A DNA stretch of 64,000 nt from assembly GCA_021307315.1 (NCBI GenBank), contig JAJSPD010000015.1:558001-622000 (forward strand). Reading direction: 5' to 3'. A program made the translations under genes and the position numbers. Under the pieces are notes generated by a model. That model was not told the DNA's origin. It saw only the letters and a list, made by a program, of their open reading frames with translations, and searched no databases. Shown here in pieces: positions 36,475 to 47,393 of this stretch. The DNA is from Bisporella sp. PMI_857. Lineage: Eukaryota > Ascomycota > Leotiomycetes > Helotiales > Helotiaceae. Position 1 is the first letter of the stretch, and every line of letters begins with the position of its first letter.

Positions 36475-39400
36475 ATGCCTACCGCTGTTGCACCACCTCC
36501 TCTCCCGCCAAAATCAGGCATTGAGATTGCCATTGACCGCGGCGGGACTTTCACAGACTGTATTGCTACAAATATTCCGGGAAAAGAAGACATCGTGGTC
36601 AAACTGCTCAGTGTTGATCCTTCAAATTATGATGATGCTCCCACGGCAAGTCATTTAAATTCTGAGGTCTACATCATTGCTAAACCTGAGTAGGAAGGCA
36701 TCAGGAGGATATTGGAGATGGTTAAAGGAGTAAAGCTAAACCGTGGGGAGCCACTTGATACAAGTGACATTGGTAAATTTGCTTGGGATCCTTATCCTGT
36801 ATGAGGCTTAACTCTTTCTCCAGCGTCAATAAAAATGGGAACAACGGTTGCCACGAATGCATTATTAGAGCGATCCGCCGATTCGTGTGCCCTAGTTGTA
36901 TCCAAAGGGCATGCGGATCTCCTCCGTATAGGAGACCAGACTCGCCCAAAGTTGTTTGATCTCAATATTCGTCGTGCATCTCCGTTGTTTTCTTCAGTCG
37001 TTGAAATTGACGAGCGAGTAACTCCTGAAGAATACACCGAGGATCCTAATCCTAAGTCAGCAACTGACCTAGCTGCACTGGTCGACAATGTAAATGTAGT
37101 AAGAGGTGTTGGGGGTGAGCTAATCAGGATATTGAAGCCGCTTGGTAAGCTGTAAATTTGTTTTAATGCTTTAAGTCAGTGCTTACGGAACAACAGACAC
37201 AGAGCAAGCTCGCAAAAGCCTGCAAGCACTCTTCGATACCGGTGTCAGATCAATAGCTGTCGTTTTACTTCATTCGTACACATTTCCAGATCATGAGATT
37301 GTGATTGGAAAGCTAGCTCGAAAGATTGGCTTCACCCAGATATCTCTATCTTCGCAGCTGCTTCCTATGATAAAGGCGGTATCACGTGGTCACAGTGCTG
37401 CTGCAGACGCATACCTCTCCCCAGTGGTTCGGAAATACGTTAACGGTTTCCGTTCTGGCTTCGTGGGACGGCTGGAAGATACAGCTCAAGGTGCCGATTG
37501 TGAGTTCATGCAGTCTGATGGTGGGTTGGTGGGTTGGAAGCGCTTTAATGGATTAAGAGCCATTCTTTCTGGACCTGCGGGAGGAGTAGTTGGATTTAGC
37601 AGAACCTGTTATGACGAAGGTGATAAGACGCCGTGTATTGGGTTCGATATGGGAGGTAAGAGTGTCAGAAGTATACAAACTCCGTTCCCTCAACTGACCT
37701 TTTCAGGAACTTCAACGGATGTAAGCAGGTTCGGTGGCTTGCTGACACATACGCTCGAGAATGCCATCTCCGGTGTCACAGTCCAGTGCCCTCAACTTGA
37801 TATCACTACCGTTGCGGCGGGCGGTGGAAGTATTTTGACATACCGAAATGGCCTGTTCAATGCGGGGCCACAATCAGCCGTAAGTAACCAAACATATCAA
37901 GGACAGTTTCTGATTGTTTACAGGGAGCACATCCTGGCCCTGCGTGTTATAGAAAAGGCGGTCCTTTGACAGTCACTGATGCTAATCTTGTTTTGGGTCG
38001 GTTGTCCACCGACCACTTCCCGAAAATCTTTGGGCCAAATGAGAATGAGCCTCTGGATTTTGAGACTTCGCGCAAAGCATTCGAAGAACTGACTGAGATA
38101 ATTAATGAAGACTTGAAGAAGTCTGGTGGAAAGCTCTTGTCTGTGGAAGAGGTCTGCCTTGGATTTCTAGATGTCGCTAATGAGTCGATGTGTCGACCAA
38201 TCCGTCAAATTACGGAATCTAAGGGTTACGATACTGTAGACCACAACCTTGCCAGTTTTGGAGGGGCTGGAGGTCAGCATGCCTGTGTAAGTACATTTAC
38301 CCATTCCTGGCATCATAATCTAACGACATAGGCGATTGCCCATCGATTGGGCATCAAGCGAGTCGTTGTGCACAAGCACGCCTCTATTCTGAGTGCTTAT
38401 GGAATGGCTTTGGCAGACACAGTTCATGAAGCACATGAACCCTGCTCTTGCGAGTATGAGTCTTCAGTTGAGGAAGTCCAGTTCCGGCTCGGAAACTTGC
38501 GGGTATGCTTCAACCAAGTAAACCAGCAAATAAGGCGCTTACATGACGACAGGATCAAGTTGCCAAGGAATTGAAGAAAGAAGGGTTCACCAGCAGAGAT
38601 ATTACCTTCGAGTGTTATGTCAACCTCAGATATGCAGGCTCAGATACCATGATCATGATTCTAGAACCCGAGGATGGAGATTATGCTGCAGCATTTATCA
38701 AGGAGCACAAGCGGGAATTCTCCTTTACTCTGAATAGAAAGATCTTGGTTGAGAATCTTAGAATCAGAGGACGAGCCAACGCAGGCTCTCATAGCGCCAA
38801 GAAGAATACGATTAGCAGAGAGATGTCAGAGCTTTCAGTTAGCAAGGTGAAGAATGATGGTAAGAATACTTTAAAAGTCTACTTTGAAGGTGGATGGATA
38901 ACAGCCCCACTCTACCTTCTTAAAGATTGTGCTCCAGGAGGTTCAATCTCGGGTCCTGCTATGATCTATGATCAAACCCAAATGATAGTGGTCCAGCCTG
39001 CTGCAACGGCAAGAGTTCTGAAGGAACATATTGTCATTGACCTTGAGTCTGAGATAGCGAATTCGGTTGCCATGACCAAGGATAAATCAGAGCCTCTCAT
39101 CGAAGATCCAATTCACTTATCCATTATGTCGAATCGGTTCATGGGTATTGCCGAGCAGATGGGCTTGACGCTACAGAAGACTAGCGTTTCTGTGAATATC
39201 AAGGAACGATTGGACTTCAGTTGTGCACTCTTTGGCGTAAGCTTACATCCATTTTAAAAAACCAAGTTCATGTGACTGATTTTCATTCATAGCCCGATGG
39301 CGGATTAGTTGCGAACGCGCCTCACGTGCCCGTTCATTTAGGTAGTATGGAGCATGCCGTGCGATATCAACACAACCTTCACTCCAACAGTCTGCGTCCT

Positions 39401-40898
39401 GGAGATGTTTTGGTATCCAATACGTAGGTTTCGATCCCGGTCCAGATCCTAATCACTATTAATTACCCTTAGACCTCTTGCTGGTGGAACCCATTTACCA
39501 GATATCACCGTGATTACCCCTATTTTTGACAAGGAAGGTAAAACTATTAGTTTCTACACAGCATCTCGGGGCCACCACTCTGAGATTGGCGGTATCCTAC
39601 CAGGCTCCATGCCAGCAAGCAGCACCAAACTATACGAAGAGGGAGCTCAAATCACCTCTACTTTCCTTGTCAGGGACGGAGTCTTCCTCGAAGAAGAAAT
39701 CTCTAAAATCCTGGTTGATGAGACTGCTGCCTACCCTGGTTGCAGTGGAACAAGACGACTTAGTGATAACCTGAACGATCTTAAGGCACAAATTGCAGCG
39801 AACTACAAAGGAGCAACTCTTGTTAGTGCACTAATTGAAGAATGCGGTATCGAAATGGTTCACTTCTACATGAATGCCATCAAAATGAACGCCGCCAGAG
39901 CTGTACAAGCTTACCTTGCCAAAACATACAAAAAGTTCAGTGGCAGACCCCTTCATGCAGTTGATCACATGGATGATGGGACGCCAATTGAACTCACGGT
40001 CACCATTGATCCCTCCGGAACCGCGAAGTTCGACTTCACAGGCACTGGTTTAGAAGGTCTACATTGTTTTAATGCACCTTCCGCAATCTCGAAATCAGCA
40101 ACGATGTATGTGCTGCGCTGTTTGATCGACGAGCCCATCCCTTTGAATGAAGGCTGTTTGCTGCCGATTGAGTTCGAGATCCCATATGGAACGTTACTCA
40201 ACCCATCAGGACATGCTGCGGTGTGTGCCGGAAACCCAATAACGAGCCAACGTGTTACGGATGTGCTGATCAAGGCTTTTCAGGCCTGCGCCGCGAGCCA
40301 GGGCGACTGTAATGTTTTCTCCTTTGGATATGGCGGCAAGGACCCAGAGACAGGCGAAGAGGTCAACGGCTTCGGATTTGGAGAAACTATCTGTGGTGGA
40401 TCTGGCGCAGGGAATGGATGGCATGGGACGAGCGGTGTGCATATCCACATGACCAATACACGTATTACGGACCCCGAAGTCCTTGAGAAACGCTATCCCA
40501 CAATTCTCAATCGATTCGTATTGAGAGAGGGCAGTGGAGGAGTAGGGAAGTTCAGCGGTGGTATGGGGATTATAAGAGAATACGAGTTTAGACGGCCATT
40601 AAGCTGCTCAATTGTGAGTGAGAGACGAGTGCATCAGCCATTTGGAATGGCAGGTGGTGGAAGCGCAATGAGTGGGAAGAATACCTTGCTTGAAAAAACG
40701 CAGAGTGGTGAAGAAAGAGCTGTCAACATTGGTGGCAGAAAGGATTTCCATATCCAAGCGGGCGATAGAGTCATCATCGAGACCCCAGGTGGTGGGGGTT
40801 GGGGCATTCCCTCGAAAGGGAATGTAGAAATCTTGAGGACAGAGCCAGAGCCAGAGTTCACGAACTCGTACCAGATGAGACTGGATCAAAGTAATTAG
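36475..40898 (+). CDS. OXP1: 5-oxoprolinase (ATP-hydrolysing), HyuA-HyuB fusion
   Basis: Ten exons: 36475-36645, 36694-36772, 36824-37144, 37197-37655, 37707-37879, 37924-38286, 38332-38502, 38553-39236, 39293-39423 and 39473-40898; 1325 aa, the usual size. The HyuA half has the ATP-binding GGTFTD (residues 23-28), the [12 protein letters not shown] motif and DMGGTSTDVS. The HyuB half has [34 protein letters not shown] and the Gly-rich end with TPGGGGWG. The enzyme opens 5-oxo-L-proline to glutamate with ATP in the cytosol and closes the glutathione (gamma-glutamyl) cycle. Hydantoinase-type relatives act on N-methylhydantoin or acetophenone, so the substrate is not certain. The first intron uses a GC donor (ACG|GCAAGT); no GT donor preserves the frame. 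All introns are 44-56 nt. Confidence 0.92.
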
Positions 40899-41451
40899 AT
40901 TTTTATATCGTAATATGGGACCAGAAAGGCCCAATAGGCGAAACGAAACTGTGTTTTGGCCCCTGCCTCGCTCCTACTTGAAGTGGAAAAACTGGGAAAG
41001 ATTTATTGTTTATCAGAAAACCATCATATCAGTTTCTGTCTGCTCATGGCTAGCATAGCTAACTTATTCCGAGGTAAGCATATTTTCAAAGACAGCAACG
41101 ACTCTTGTCAATTACCGCAAAGTCTGGAGCATGACCTAATTGTCTTGTTGTAATTTCAAGATCTGGCGCTCTCAGATGGAGAGTTTAAAAGCAACAAGAC
41201 TTTCAATATTTCTATAGAGCTACACTCGAGCAAAGTGTGCTTTACCAGAAGGGAGAAACCAGACCTTTCAGTAATGTAGCGAGAACTTTTAAATGTAAGG
41301 CTTATGTCCCAAATTTATAATAGACTCAATCGGTGTTCGGTTTAAAAGTGGGGCCGATGATCAACAACATAAGAGCAGTATAGCCTGGCAACATAAATAT
41401 ATCTAGCAATACATCAAATATAAGTGCTTATTTTACAGATCGTCATGCTAA
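40899..41451. other. intergenic
   Basis: About 550 bases with no recognised gene, between the oxoprolinase gene and the YdeI-like gene on the same strand. AT-rich from 41280 on. Confidence 0.5.
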
Positions 41452-42027
41452 ATGGCTAAACCAATCTACTTTCCCTCCCCGTCCGCCTTCGGGACCTGGC
41501 TGTCTAAGAACCACGCCTCAAAGACCGAGGTCTGGGTGGGCTACTTCAAGAAAGCAACTGGAAGACAAGGTCTAACATGGTCGCACGCCGTTGATGAAGC
41601 TCTGTGCTGGGGGTGGATTGATGGGCTCAAACGTTCTGTAGATTCTGAGCGTAGTATGCAAAGATTCACGCCAAGGAAGAAGTCAAGTCATTGGAGCAAG
41701 ATCAACGTGAAGAAGGTTGCGATGTTAGAGGCAGAAGGGAGGATGAAGCAGCCGGGACAGAAGGCTTACGAGCTGAGGACAGAAGAGAATACGGCTAGGA
41801 TGGTGGGCGAGAGGGAAGCCGTGGGTTTGAATGAGAAATTTATGGGCAGGTTGAAAGGGAACGAGGAAGCGAGCAATTGGTTTGATGGGCAGACGAAAGG
41901 GTATCGAAGGGATGTCGAAGACTGGATTATGAGTGCTAAACGGGAAGAGACTCGGGAGAGGAGATTTGTGACCCTGTTGGAATGTGCAGAGCAGGGTTTG
42001 AAAGTTCCGCATATGAGGAAAGGATGA
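41452..42027 (+). CDS. YdeI/OmpD-associated family protein
   Basis: A single exon of 191 aa without introns. The family pattern is clear: SAFGTWLSKNHASKTEVWVGYFKK, then TWSHAVDEALCWGWIDGLKR, then RFTPRKKSSHWSKIN, and a basic C-terminal helix region. The family is widespread in bacteria and scattered in fungi. Its biochemical role is not established; the label bacteriocin-protection comes from one bacterial study. Absence of introns and the patchy family distribution would suit old transfer from bacteria, but a short fungal gene can also lack introns. Confidence 0.85.
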   Translation: MAKPIYFPSPSAFGTWLSKNHASKTEVWVGYFKKATGRQGLTWSHAVDEALCWGWIDGLKRSVDSERSMQRFTPRKKSSHWSKINVKKVAMLEAEGRMKQPGQKAYELRTEENTARMVGEREAVGLNEKFMGRLKGNEEASNWFDGQTKGYRRDVEDWIMSAKREETRERRFVTLLECAEQGLKVPHMRKG

Positions 42028-43243
42028 TGTCGACAACGAGAGTTTGTTGCTTTTCATGTGACAGCAGCAACCAACATGTGCTTGCCATGGACCACGCACA
42101 CGATTGCTCCCGAATATGGGTTGAAACAACATCCATCTGTAAAGGACATCTCAGCACTAGGTGCCACCATAATTTGCGAAAGATAAACTTGAGTATAAAA
42201 TTGGCCTTTTTGCTTCCGAGTATTTATTGTTGCCTGGCGATTTGGTCTTCGGTTATTCGGCACTTCCCTATCCAGCAACGACTCGATAGGATTCTGCAAA
42301 AGGTGTTTAGCAAAGAGGAACAATTGGGAGGAGATGTGCACGAGTGGGCGAAAGTCTTCGAGGTCACGCGTTGTCACTCTTAAAGCTATTACGAGCAGAG
42401 CCTCCAAAAATTGTGGAGAGATGTGGGACCCTGGGATGAGCAATACTAGGGACTCTGCCTGGATAGGACGATAGGGCTTATATTTGAAGGCGACAACAGC
42501 TACACTCCTGCTTTTAGGACAGGTGAGCAAAGCAGAATGAGATGCATTCAATAAGACTAAAAATTCTCCATATGAGACGGTCTCAGAAAATAATCATTCT
42601 CGAAATAAAGCATTGCTCTGCAGAAGGTAGCTACCTGCCTAGGTAATCATTCCTTTACTTCGATTGACCACTTCAAGCAGTTGGCTCTCGCCTCTATTCA
42701 AGGTATAGTTTTATTCATATGCAATCAGTCTGCAATATCAGTCTCGATTCCCTCGCCTTAGCTTGCTTATAGCGACAAAAAATCTACCTCCACCCCCCAA
42801 CTCCCTACGTGCACCTCTCTATAAACCAGGCCCCGCTCTCCGGATGAGGAATAGCAGACTGATCCGAGGGCCATCTGCTAAATACTAATCCTTTTATCCC
42901 AGACGATGTCTAGACATTAAAACATTGTTTAATAAATGAGAAGTCAATTTACCTCGCAAAAAGTAAGTCTGTGAAATTGCCTTACAATTAATAAACATCG
43001 ATGAGCATACTATACGATAAAGTGAAGGAGTAATAATCGTGTCACGTATCGGCTATCTATTTCTCAGCCATAGAGCGCTGGTCCCATCCCATTCTTTAAC
43101 CGGAACCACCCTGCATTTCCCTCAAAGACCAATTAGAATCACTTCCCCATTCTTCCCCTCCACTTCTCCTCTATTGGCTTCTCTTCTCCAGTGAAAAATC
43201 TTCTTAAGCATGCCCGACATCACCAGCACATAGATCCCTCAGA
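42028..43243. other. intergenic
   Basis: About 1.2 kb. A frame of about 165 codons on the minus strand (42054-42551) has no family motif and partly lies antisense to the end of the region after the YdeI-like gene; I do not call it. The rest is unremarkable. Confidence 0.45.
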
Positions 43244-43317
43244 GGTCGCTTAGCTCAGTTGGTTAGAGCGTGGTGCTAATAACGCCAAGGCCGCGAGTTC
43301 GACCCTCGTAGTGACCA
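43244..43317 (+). tRNA. tRNA-Ile (AAT anticodon)
   Basis: A complete cloverleaf without an intron: acceptor stem GGTCGCT/AGTGACC, D arm GCTC/GAGC, anticodon stem TGGTG/CGCCA around loop CTAATAA, T arm GCGAG/CTCGT around TTCGACC, discriminator A. The anticodon AAT (read as IAU) decodes ATY isoleucine codons. The A box and B box (GAGTTCGACCC) provide the internal Pol III promoter. Confidence 0.94.
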
Positions 43318-43687
43318 TTATTTTGCACCTTTTGGTATCTTCTTTTGTTGTTGTTGATGTGGTTGTGGTGGTGATGGAGGTTGACAGTTGATTTTGCGTG
43401 TGTTGCTGGATTTCAGTGATTTCTTGGTATTTCTTGGCATATAAAGACTAGCGAAATAGGCGGTTTCACCCCTCTGATAAAAGTTACAAATCTAAGTCCT
43501 TTAAATCTTTTCAATCAATTAGTTGAATTGATAATTCTGTTCGGCTTTGAATTATTTTAATGTCATGTTAAATGTTGTATTTCGCTCAATCTTTTATGCC
43601 TCAGAATGCAGGTGAGGTACAAATTGGGTGTAATAGCTCTTGGCTGGCAAGGGGGGTGGACAAAATAACTGGGACTAAATAAACCAG
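43318..43687. other. intergenic between tRNA-Ile and inverted-repeat element
   Basis: About 370 bases. T-rich directly after the tRNA (Pol III terminator TTATTTT near 43317-43324). No gene recognised. Confidence 0.5.
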
Positions 43688-43876
43688 GGTGTCGATACAC
43701 CTACACCATGGTGTACGTTTAAGTTTTTTAGTCAGCAGTTTCCCCCACCAAAACACCAAACACCTTTTAAGTAATTATTTTTACAGGCCTGAAAGCATAG
43801 TGTAAGTGTACTGGACGCTCAACGTAACCATTTTTTACCACTTTACTAAAATGATCGCGCATCGCGTTTTGCATTT
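43688..43876 (+). repeat. left terminal inverted repeat
   Basis: 189 bases, inverted copy at 44215-44403. Starts GGTGTCGATACACC. A run of C-rich sequence (TTTCCCCCACC) and a GATCGCGCATCGCG stretch occur near its inner end. Confidence 0.9.
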
Positions 43877-43971
43877 CTGTTGTTGTGTAGTAAAGTGCTA
43901 AGCTAGCTAAGTTGCTTTTTCAGCTAAATAAGCTTGTATTAAAAATTTGGGCCTGTCTGAAAATAGCTGTT

Positions 43972-44106
43972 AGGCACAGTAAACACTGTAAGCGCTGTAA
44001 GTACAAAGAACGCGACAGGCACAGTAAGCACTGTAAACGCTGTAAGTACAAAGGACGCTACAGGCACTGTAAACACTGTAAACGCTGTACGTACCGAAAA
44101 CGCTAC
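43972..44106 (+). repeat. three 45-bp tandem repeats encoding a CxxC-type unit
   Basis: Units 43972-44016, 44017-44061 and 44062-44106 are contiguous with a few substitutions each. The period is 15 codons. In one frame the units read RHSKHCKRCKYKERD, RHSKHCKRCKYKGRY and RHCKHCKRCTYRKRY, so CKRC and the basic residues are retained. That frame has no ATG at its start (first codon TTG, about 43912), so coding is doubtful. There are no spacers, so this is not a CRISPR-type array. Confidence 0.85.
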
Positions 44107-44214
44107 ATATATAGTAGACTTTATAGACTTTGTGGCGTTAAAAGTCAAATATTTATTGTTGTAATGTAATTGTGTTAACGGTGCATTAATTGCAAGCAAA
44201 ATTACAGTGCAAAT

Positions 44215-44403
44215 AAATACAAAATGCGATGCGCGATCATTTTGGTAAAGTAGTAAAAAATGGTTACGTTGAGCGTCCAGTACACTTACACTATGCTTTC
44301 AGGCCTGTAAAAATAATTACTTAAAGGGTGTTTAGTGTTTTGGTGGGGGAAACTGCTGACTAAAAAACTTAAACGTACACCATGGTGTAGGTGTATCGAC
44401 ACC
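44215..44403 (-). repeat. right terminal inverted repeat
   Basis: Inverted copy of 43688-43876, ending TATCGACACC at 44403. The six differences from the left arm are all transitions. Confidence 0.9.
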
Positions 44404-44567
44404 AATAGACCAAAGTCAAGCAACATTGTTAATAAAATATATTATTTGGCAAACAATTTCTTTACAAAATGTTTAAATTAAAACAGGAATCGAGAATTCA
44501 GAGGCTATTTAATATATCTGAAGAAAAATAAAACCTTTACTTTGTTAGTTGTTGGATTAATACAAAG

Positions 44568-45182
44568 TCAGCTTTTAATATCAGAGACTAGCCTATTTAG
44601 ACCAGGATTTTTGTCACTGCGAGGTAACATAACCCCTACCATGAAAAGCAATTTCCAGCGACGAGAAACACAAGATAAGCAGTTATAGATATTTTTTATT
44701 ATTACACTTCTGCTGGCGCTCTCAATCCTCCCAACAATCCTTGGTCCAGTAATTATATATCCAATCTTCCACCCAATTAGGGGGCTCCAACAGAAACATT
44801 CGGATATCAGCCCGAGGAAAGTAAGTGCCATCAAAAGAAATGCGACTACGATCAAACACGTTGCGTATAATACGGTATCAGAAGTTGGGCGAGGGTACAA
44901 AGAATAAAGGTAGATGATAATACTGACAGAAGGAGGGCAATTAATATGGCGATAGCCCTGAGCAGTGGATGCATTATGGTCACGCGGTTGCAACGGGGAA
45001 GGAATCGGAAGTTTACAAACCTGAGTAAAGAGGAAGAACCACGTGATGTGAGCAGGATCAAGCGTGATGCTTATGACGGTGGAACCGTAGGTTCTATACT
45101 GCCAAAGTATTGCAGGACCAGAAGTGATGATAGCTTCAAATCGAGACCAAATGACAAATTTCATATGGATTATTCGCCACAT
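44568..45182 (-). CDS. putative membrane protein, unrecognised
   Basis: An ATG-initiated frame of 204 codons. It has a hydrophobic segment near residues 40-55 and a strong one near residue 115 (YATCLIVVAFLLMALTFLGL), then a basic, Cys-containing tail. A possible in-frame intron (donor GTTTGT near 45020, acceptor CTCAG) would remove a hydrophilic stretch and is phase-compatible, so the real protein could be shorter. I recognise no family. It lies between the inverted-repeat element and ERG24 and may be a gene remnant or a chance frame. Confidence 0.35.
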   Translation of the reverse strand: MWRIIHMKFVIWSRFEAIITSGPAILWQYRTYGSTVISITLDPAHITWFFLFTQVCKLPIPSPLQPRDHNASTAQGYRHINCPPSVSIIIYLYSLYPRPTSDTVLYATCLIVVAFLLMALTFLGLISECFCWSPLIGWKIGYIITGPRIVGRIESASRSVIIKNIYNCLSCVSRRWKLLFMVGVMLPRSDKNPGLNRLVSDIKS

Positions 45183-45444
45183 TTCTGAGCTATCTCAATG
45201 ATCCAAAGGACTGAAGCTCAGGCACGATATCACCAACAGTGATCTTCTCTATAATAAACAGGATAGGGTCAACAAACATTTAATATGCACACGTTGAACG
45301 ACCGGAAAATCAAAACCGTGCGAATATACAAGATACAGGGACGTCAGCTAATTTCTCAATTCATGTACCAATAAATAGTGAAAATATGGTACAAATGTTC
45401 TTAGGTTCCGTTTCCCATAGTTAAAATGTAGTAGACACATTTTC

Positions 45445-46994
45445 CTAATATATACCAGGTAAAATATGCCACCTCACAATCTTCTTATACTTATCCCAGT
45501 CCTCACCGTACTTCTCAGCACAGGCTACGTCGTCTCTACCTTCGCGGTGAATAAGTAGCACAGCGAAGTATACGACGTACAAGTATGTATAAGCCATGCC
45601 CCAGCCCCTTGCAGCTCCTTGGATTACCTCTCTGCCATCGAGCATTTTGGCAGCCCCAGCTAATGCCGTGCTGCCAGCTGGGAAAATAAGGTAGCCGGCT
45701 ATACCAGTCGGCAAGCTGAATGGAGAGGCTTGCAACCAGTCCCCGAAGTAGTTAATATGTCGCGACATTCCCCACCAGCCATCAGTGAGCAATTTCGTGC
45801 CGCGCTTAGTTTGCAAGTACGACATGCCTGCAACACTTGGATCATCTGGCTTCGTACGGAATGTGTACTTCTGTGAATTAGAGGCTCGAAAGATGTAGAC
45901 TCCAAGTGCAAATATTGCGCTAACAATTGCAACGTTGAGCCAGCCAAGTTGAACCGGAAATACTGACAAGTAGCGACATTGTGTAGAGTAAAGAAATGGC
46001 ACCCAAACGATATCGCCGAATGTGAGCATGAATCCTAGACCGTCTGTGGTGATATCCATCATGCCCAAAATTCCAGCCTCATTGTACTGACCCTCAAGCA
46101 CATAGTAAGACTGGACCGCGGTGACGAAAATTATGCTGTCAGATACAAAGCCATAAGTGCGATACTGCTTGGCAATAAAGGCAAGGTCCATCAGGATCCA
46201 ACCTGTCAAACCAGGGCGCATTTCAAGCCATGTTTTGATGTCGATTTCACCAAATGGAGGAATAGTGACCTTAGGATTGAGTTCACGGCCGATGTAAAAG
46301 TCGTATATGAGGTTGCCAGTATGTCCTCCTATTGCTAGCTCCCGCTGTTCGCTGTTGCCAGGCTTGACCCCAAAACTCAGTATATACACGAAGATAGAAA
46401 TTGCGTAGGCGAAGATGATGCTGAGTGACAAAAGCTGTAGATAGTTGTTGGTAATAAAGGTCCATAATGGAAATTCAGTACCGTAAATGTAAGTTCCAGT
46501 AGCAGCTGCGACTAGCTGGGCGATCGTGGAGGAAAATGCTAACATGTATGATCAGTTTCTGCGTGCCCTAGGTAGATTGAATGGAGCTTTTACAATTGAA
46601 TCGGTACCTGAGCGGGCGACCAGACTCCCGTAACTTTGTGCCGAGTACCTCTTGAGCGGGGAGAACACGATAGAGAATTAGGCTGAGCAGATAGTATGAT
46701 GCCAACCCGTAGGTCGCTTCCCAGCTTATAAAACCCTTAATTCCATTCTCAGGCCAGGGAATTTGAGTCTTCAGCTTATCCCACGTCAAATGTTTTGGAT
46801 CTAGAAGTGCTGGCGCTGGGCATCCCGTTACATCGTTGCAGGTGAAGTAGAGAAGGTTTAACAGTGCTGGAAGACCAAAAGTAATTGCGGCCGCACCAGG
46901 TCTAGAAAAGTTTAGAAAAGGCAAGGCTGATAAGGTTATTACGTAGAAAGACTTACGGTCCTGCAAACTCATACTTCGCTTTCTTTGGAGACAT
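45445..46994 (-). CDS. ERG24: delta(14)-sterol reductase
   Basis: Three exons: 46994-46957, 46901-46594 and 46538-45445, with two 55-nt introns; 479 aa. The start MSPKKAKYEFAGPPGA is typical of fungal Erg24. About eight to ten hydrophobic helices follow. The ERG4/ERG24 signatures are GTKLRESGRPLRYRFN near residue 100, GWWGMSRHINYFGDW (RHINY at about 375-379) and HREGRDDVACAEKYGEDWDKY at the C-terminus, ending ILPGIY. The enzyme reduces the C14-C15 double bond of the 4,4-dimethyl sterol intermediate with NADPH in the ER during ergosterol synthesis and is a target of morpholine fungicides. Several ascomycetes have more than one copy; whether this is the main one cannot be told. Confidence 0.93.
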
Positions 46995-47393
46995 GGCTGC
47001 AGTAAGAACTTCGTCTGCCGGTGATGTGTTCAAACTCAAGAGGAAATGGAACTTGAGAAGACATCATTAAATTATAAGTAAACTGTGATGACCCCTGTTT
47101 GGGTTTCGGGTCGAACCCCGTTTTCGTGTTCGCCAACATGGAAATATTATTGGCCAATGCCACCATCCACTAAGTATCTATTATGTCAGCAGGGCTGAAC
47201 TAACCCGAAGGAGAACTTTCAAAACATCTCCCATCCAACTTTTGAGCAGCAGTTGCAACATCTTGAGTAGGACGGATCGCTGAAGCTAGGAATCGCTCGG
47301 CGCTATGAGGCCCGGATGCTCGGGATTCGTCATCTTAATTTCCTGTTGGGAAGAAGTATATCTTATGGTATCGCCTTTATTCAGCTGGCTTAT
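46995..47393. other. intergenic
   Basis: About 400 bases between the ERG24 start and the ALG1 stop, both minus strand. It must contain the ERG24 promoter. No gene and no clear sterol-response element seen. Confidence 0.45.

Larger units (their letters stand above)
43688..44403. mobile_element. 716-bp non-autonomous element with 189-bp terminal inverted repeats
   Basis: The left arm 43688-43876 is repeated in inverted orientation at 44215-44403. By eye the arms differ at six positions out of 189, and all six are transitions (C/T or G/A). The outer 63 bases are identical. Each arm begins GGTGTCGATACAC and contains the perfect 14-bp palindrome TACACCATGGTGTA (43702-43715, 44376-44389). The 338-bp centre is AT-rich and carries a triplicated 45-bp repeat but no transposase. 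I could not find a convincing target-site duplication in the flanks. It resembles a MITE-like or foldback element; the superfamily is unknown. A transcript through it would fold into a long hairpin. Confidence 0.82.

Noticed and set aside
42054..42551. 165-codon minus-strand frame after the YdeI-like gene
   Set aside because: No recognised motif and no good ATG and intron structure. Most likely random.
43972..44106. Tandem 45-bp array considered as a CRISPR-like or satellite array
   Set aside because: The repeats are contiguous without spacers, only three units, and the genome is eukaryotic.
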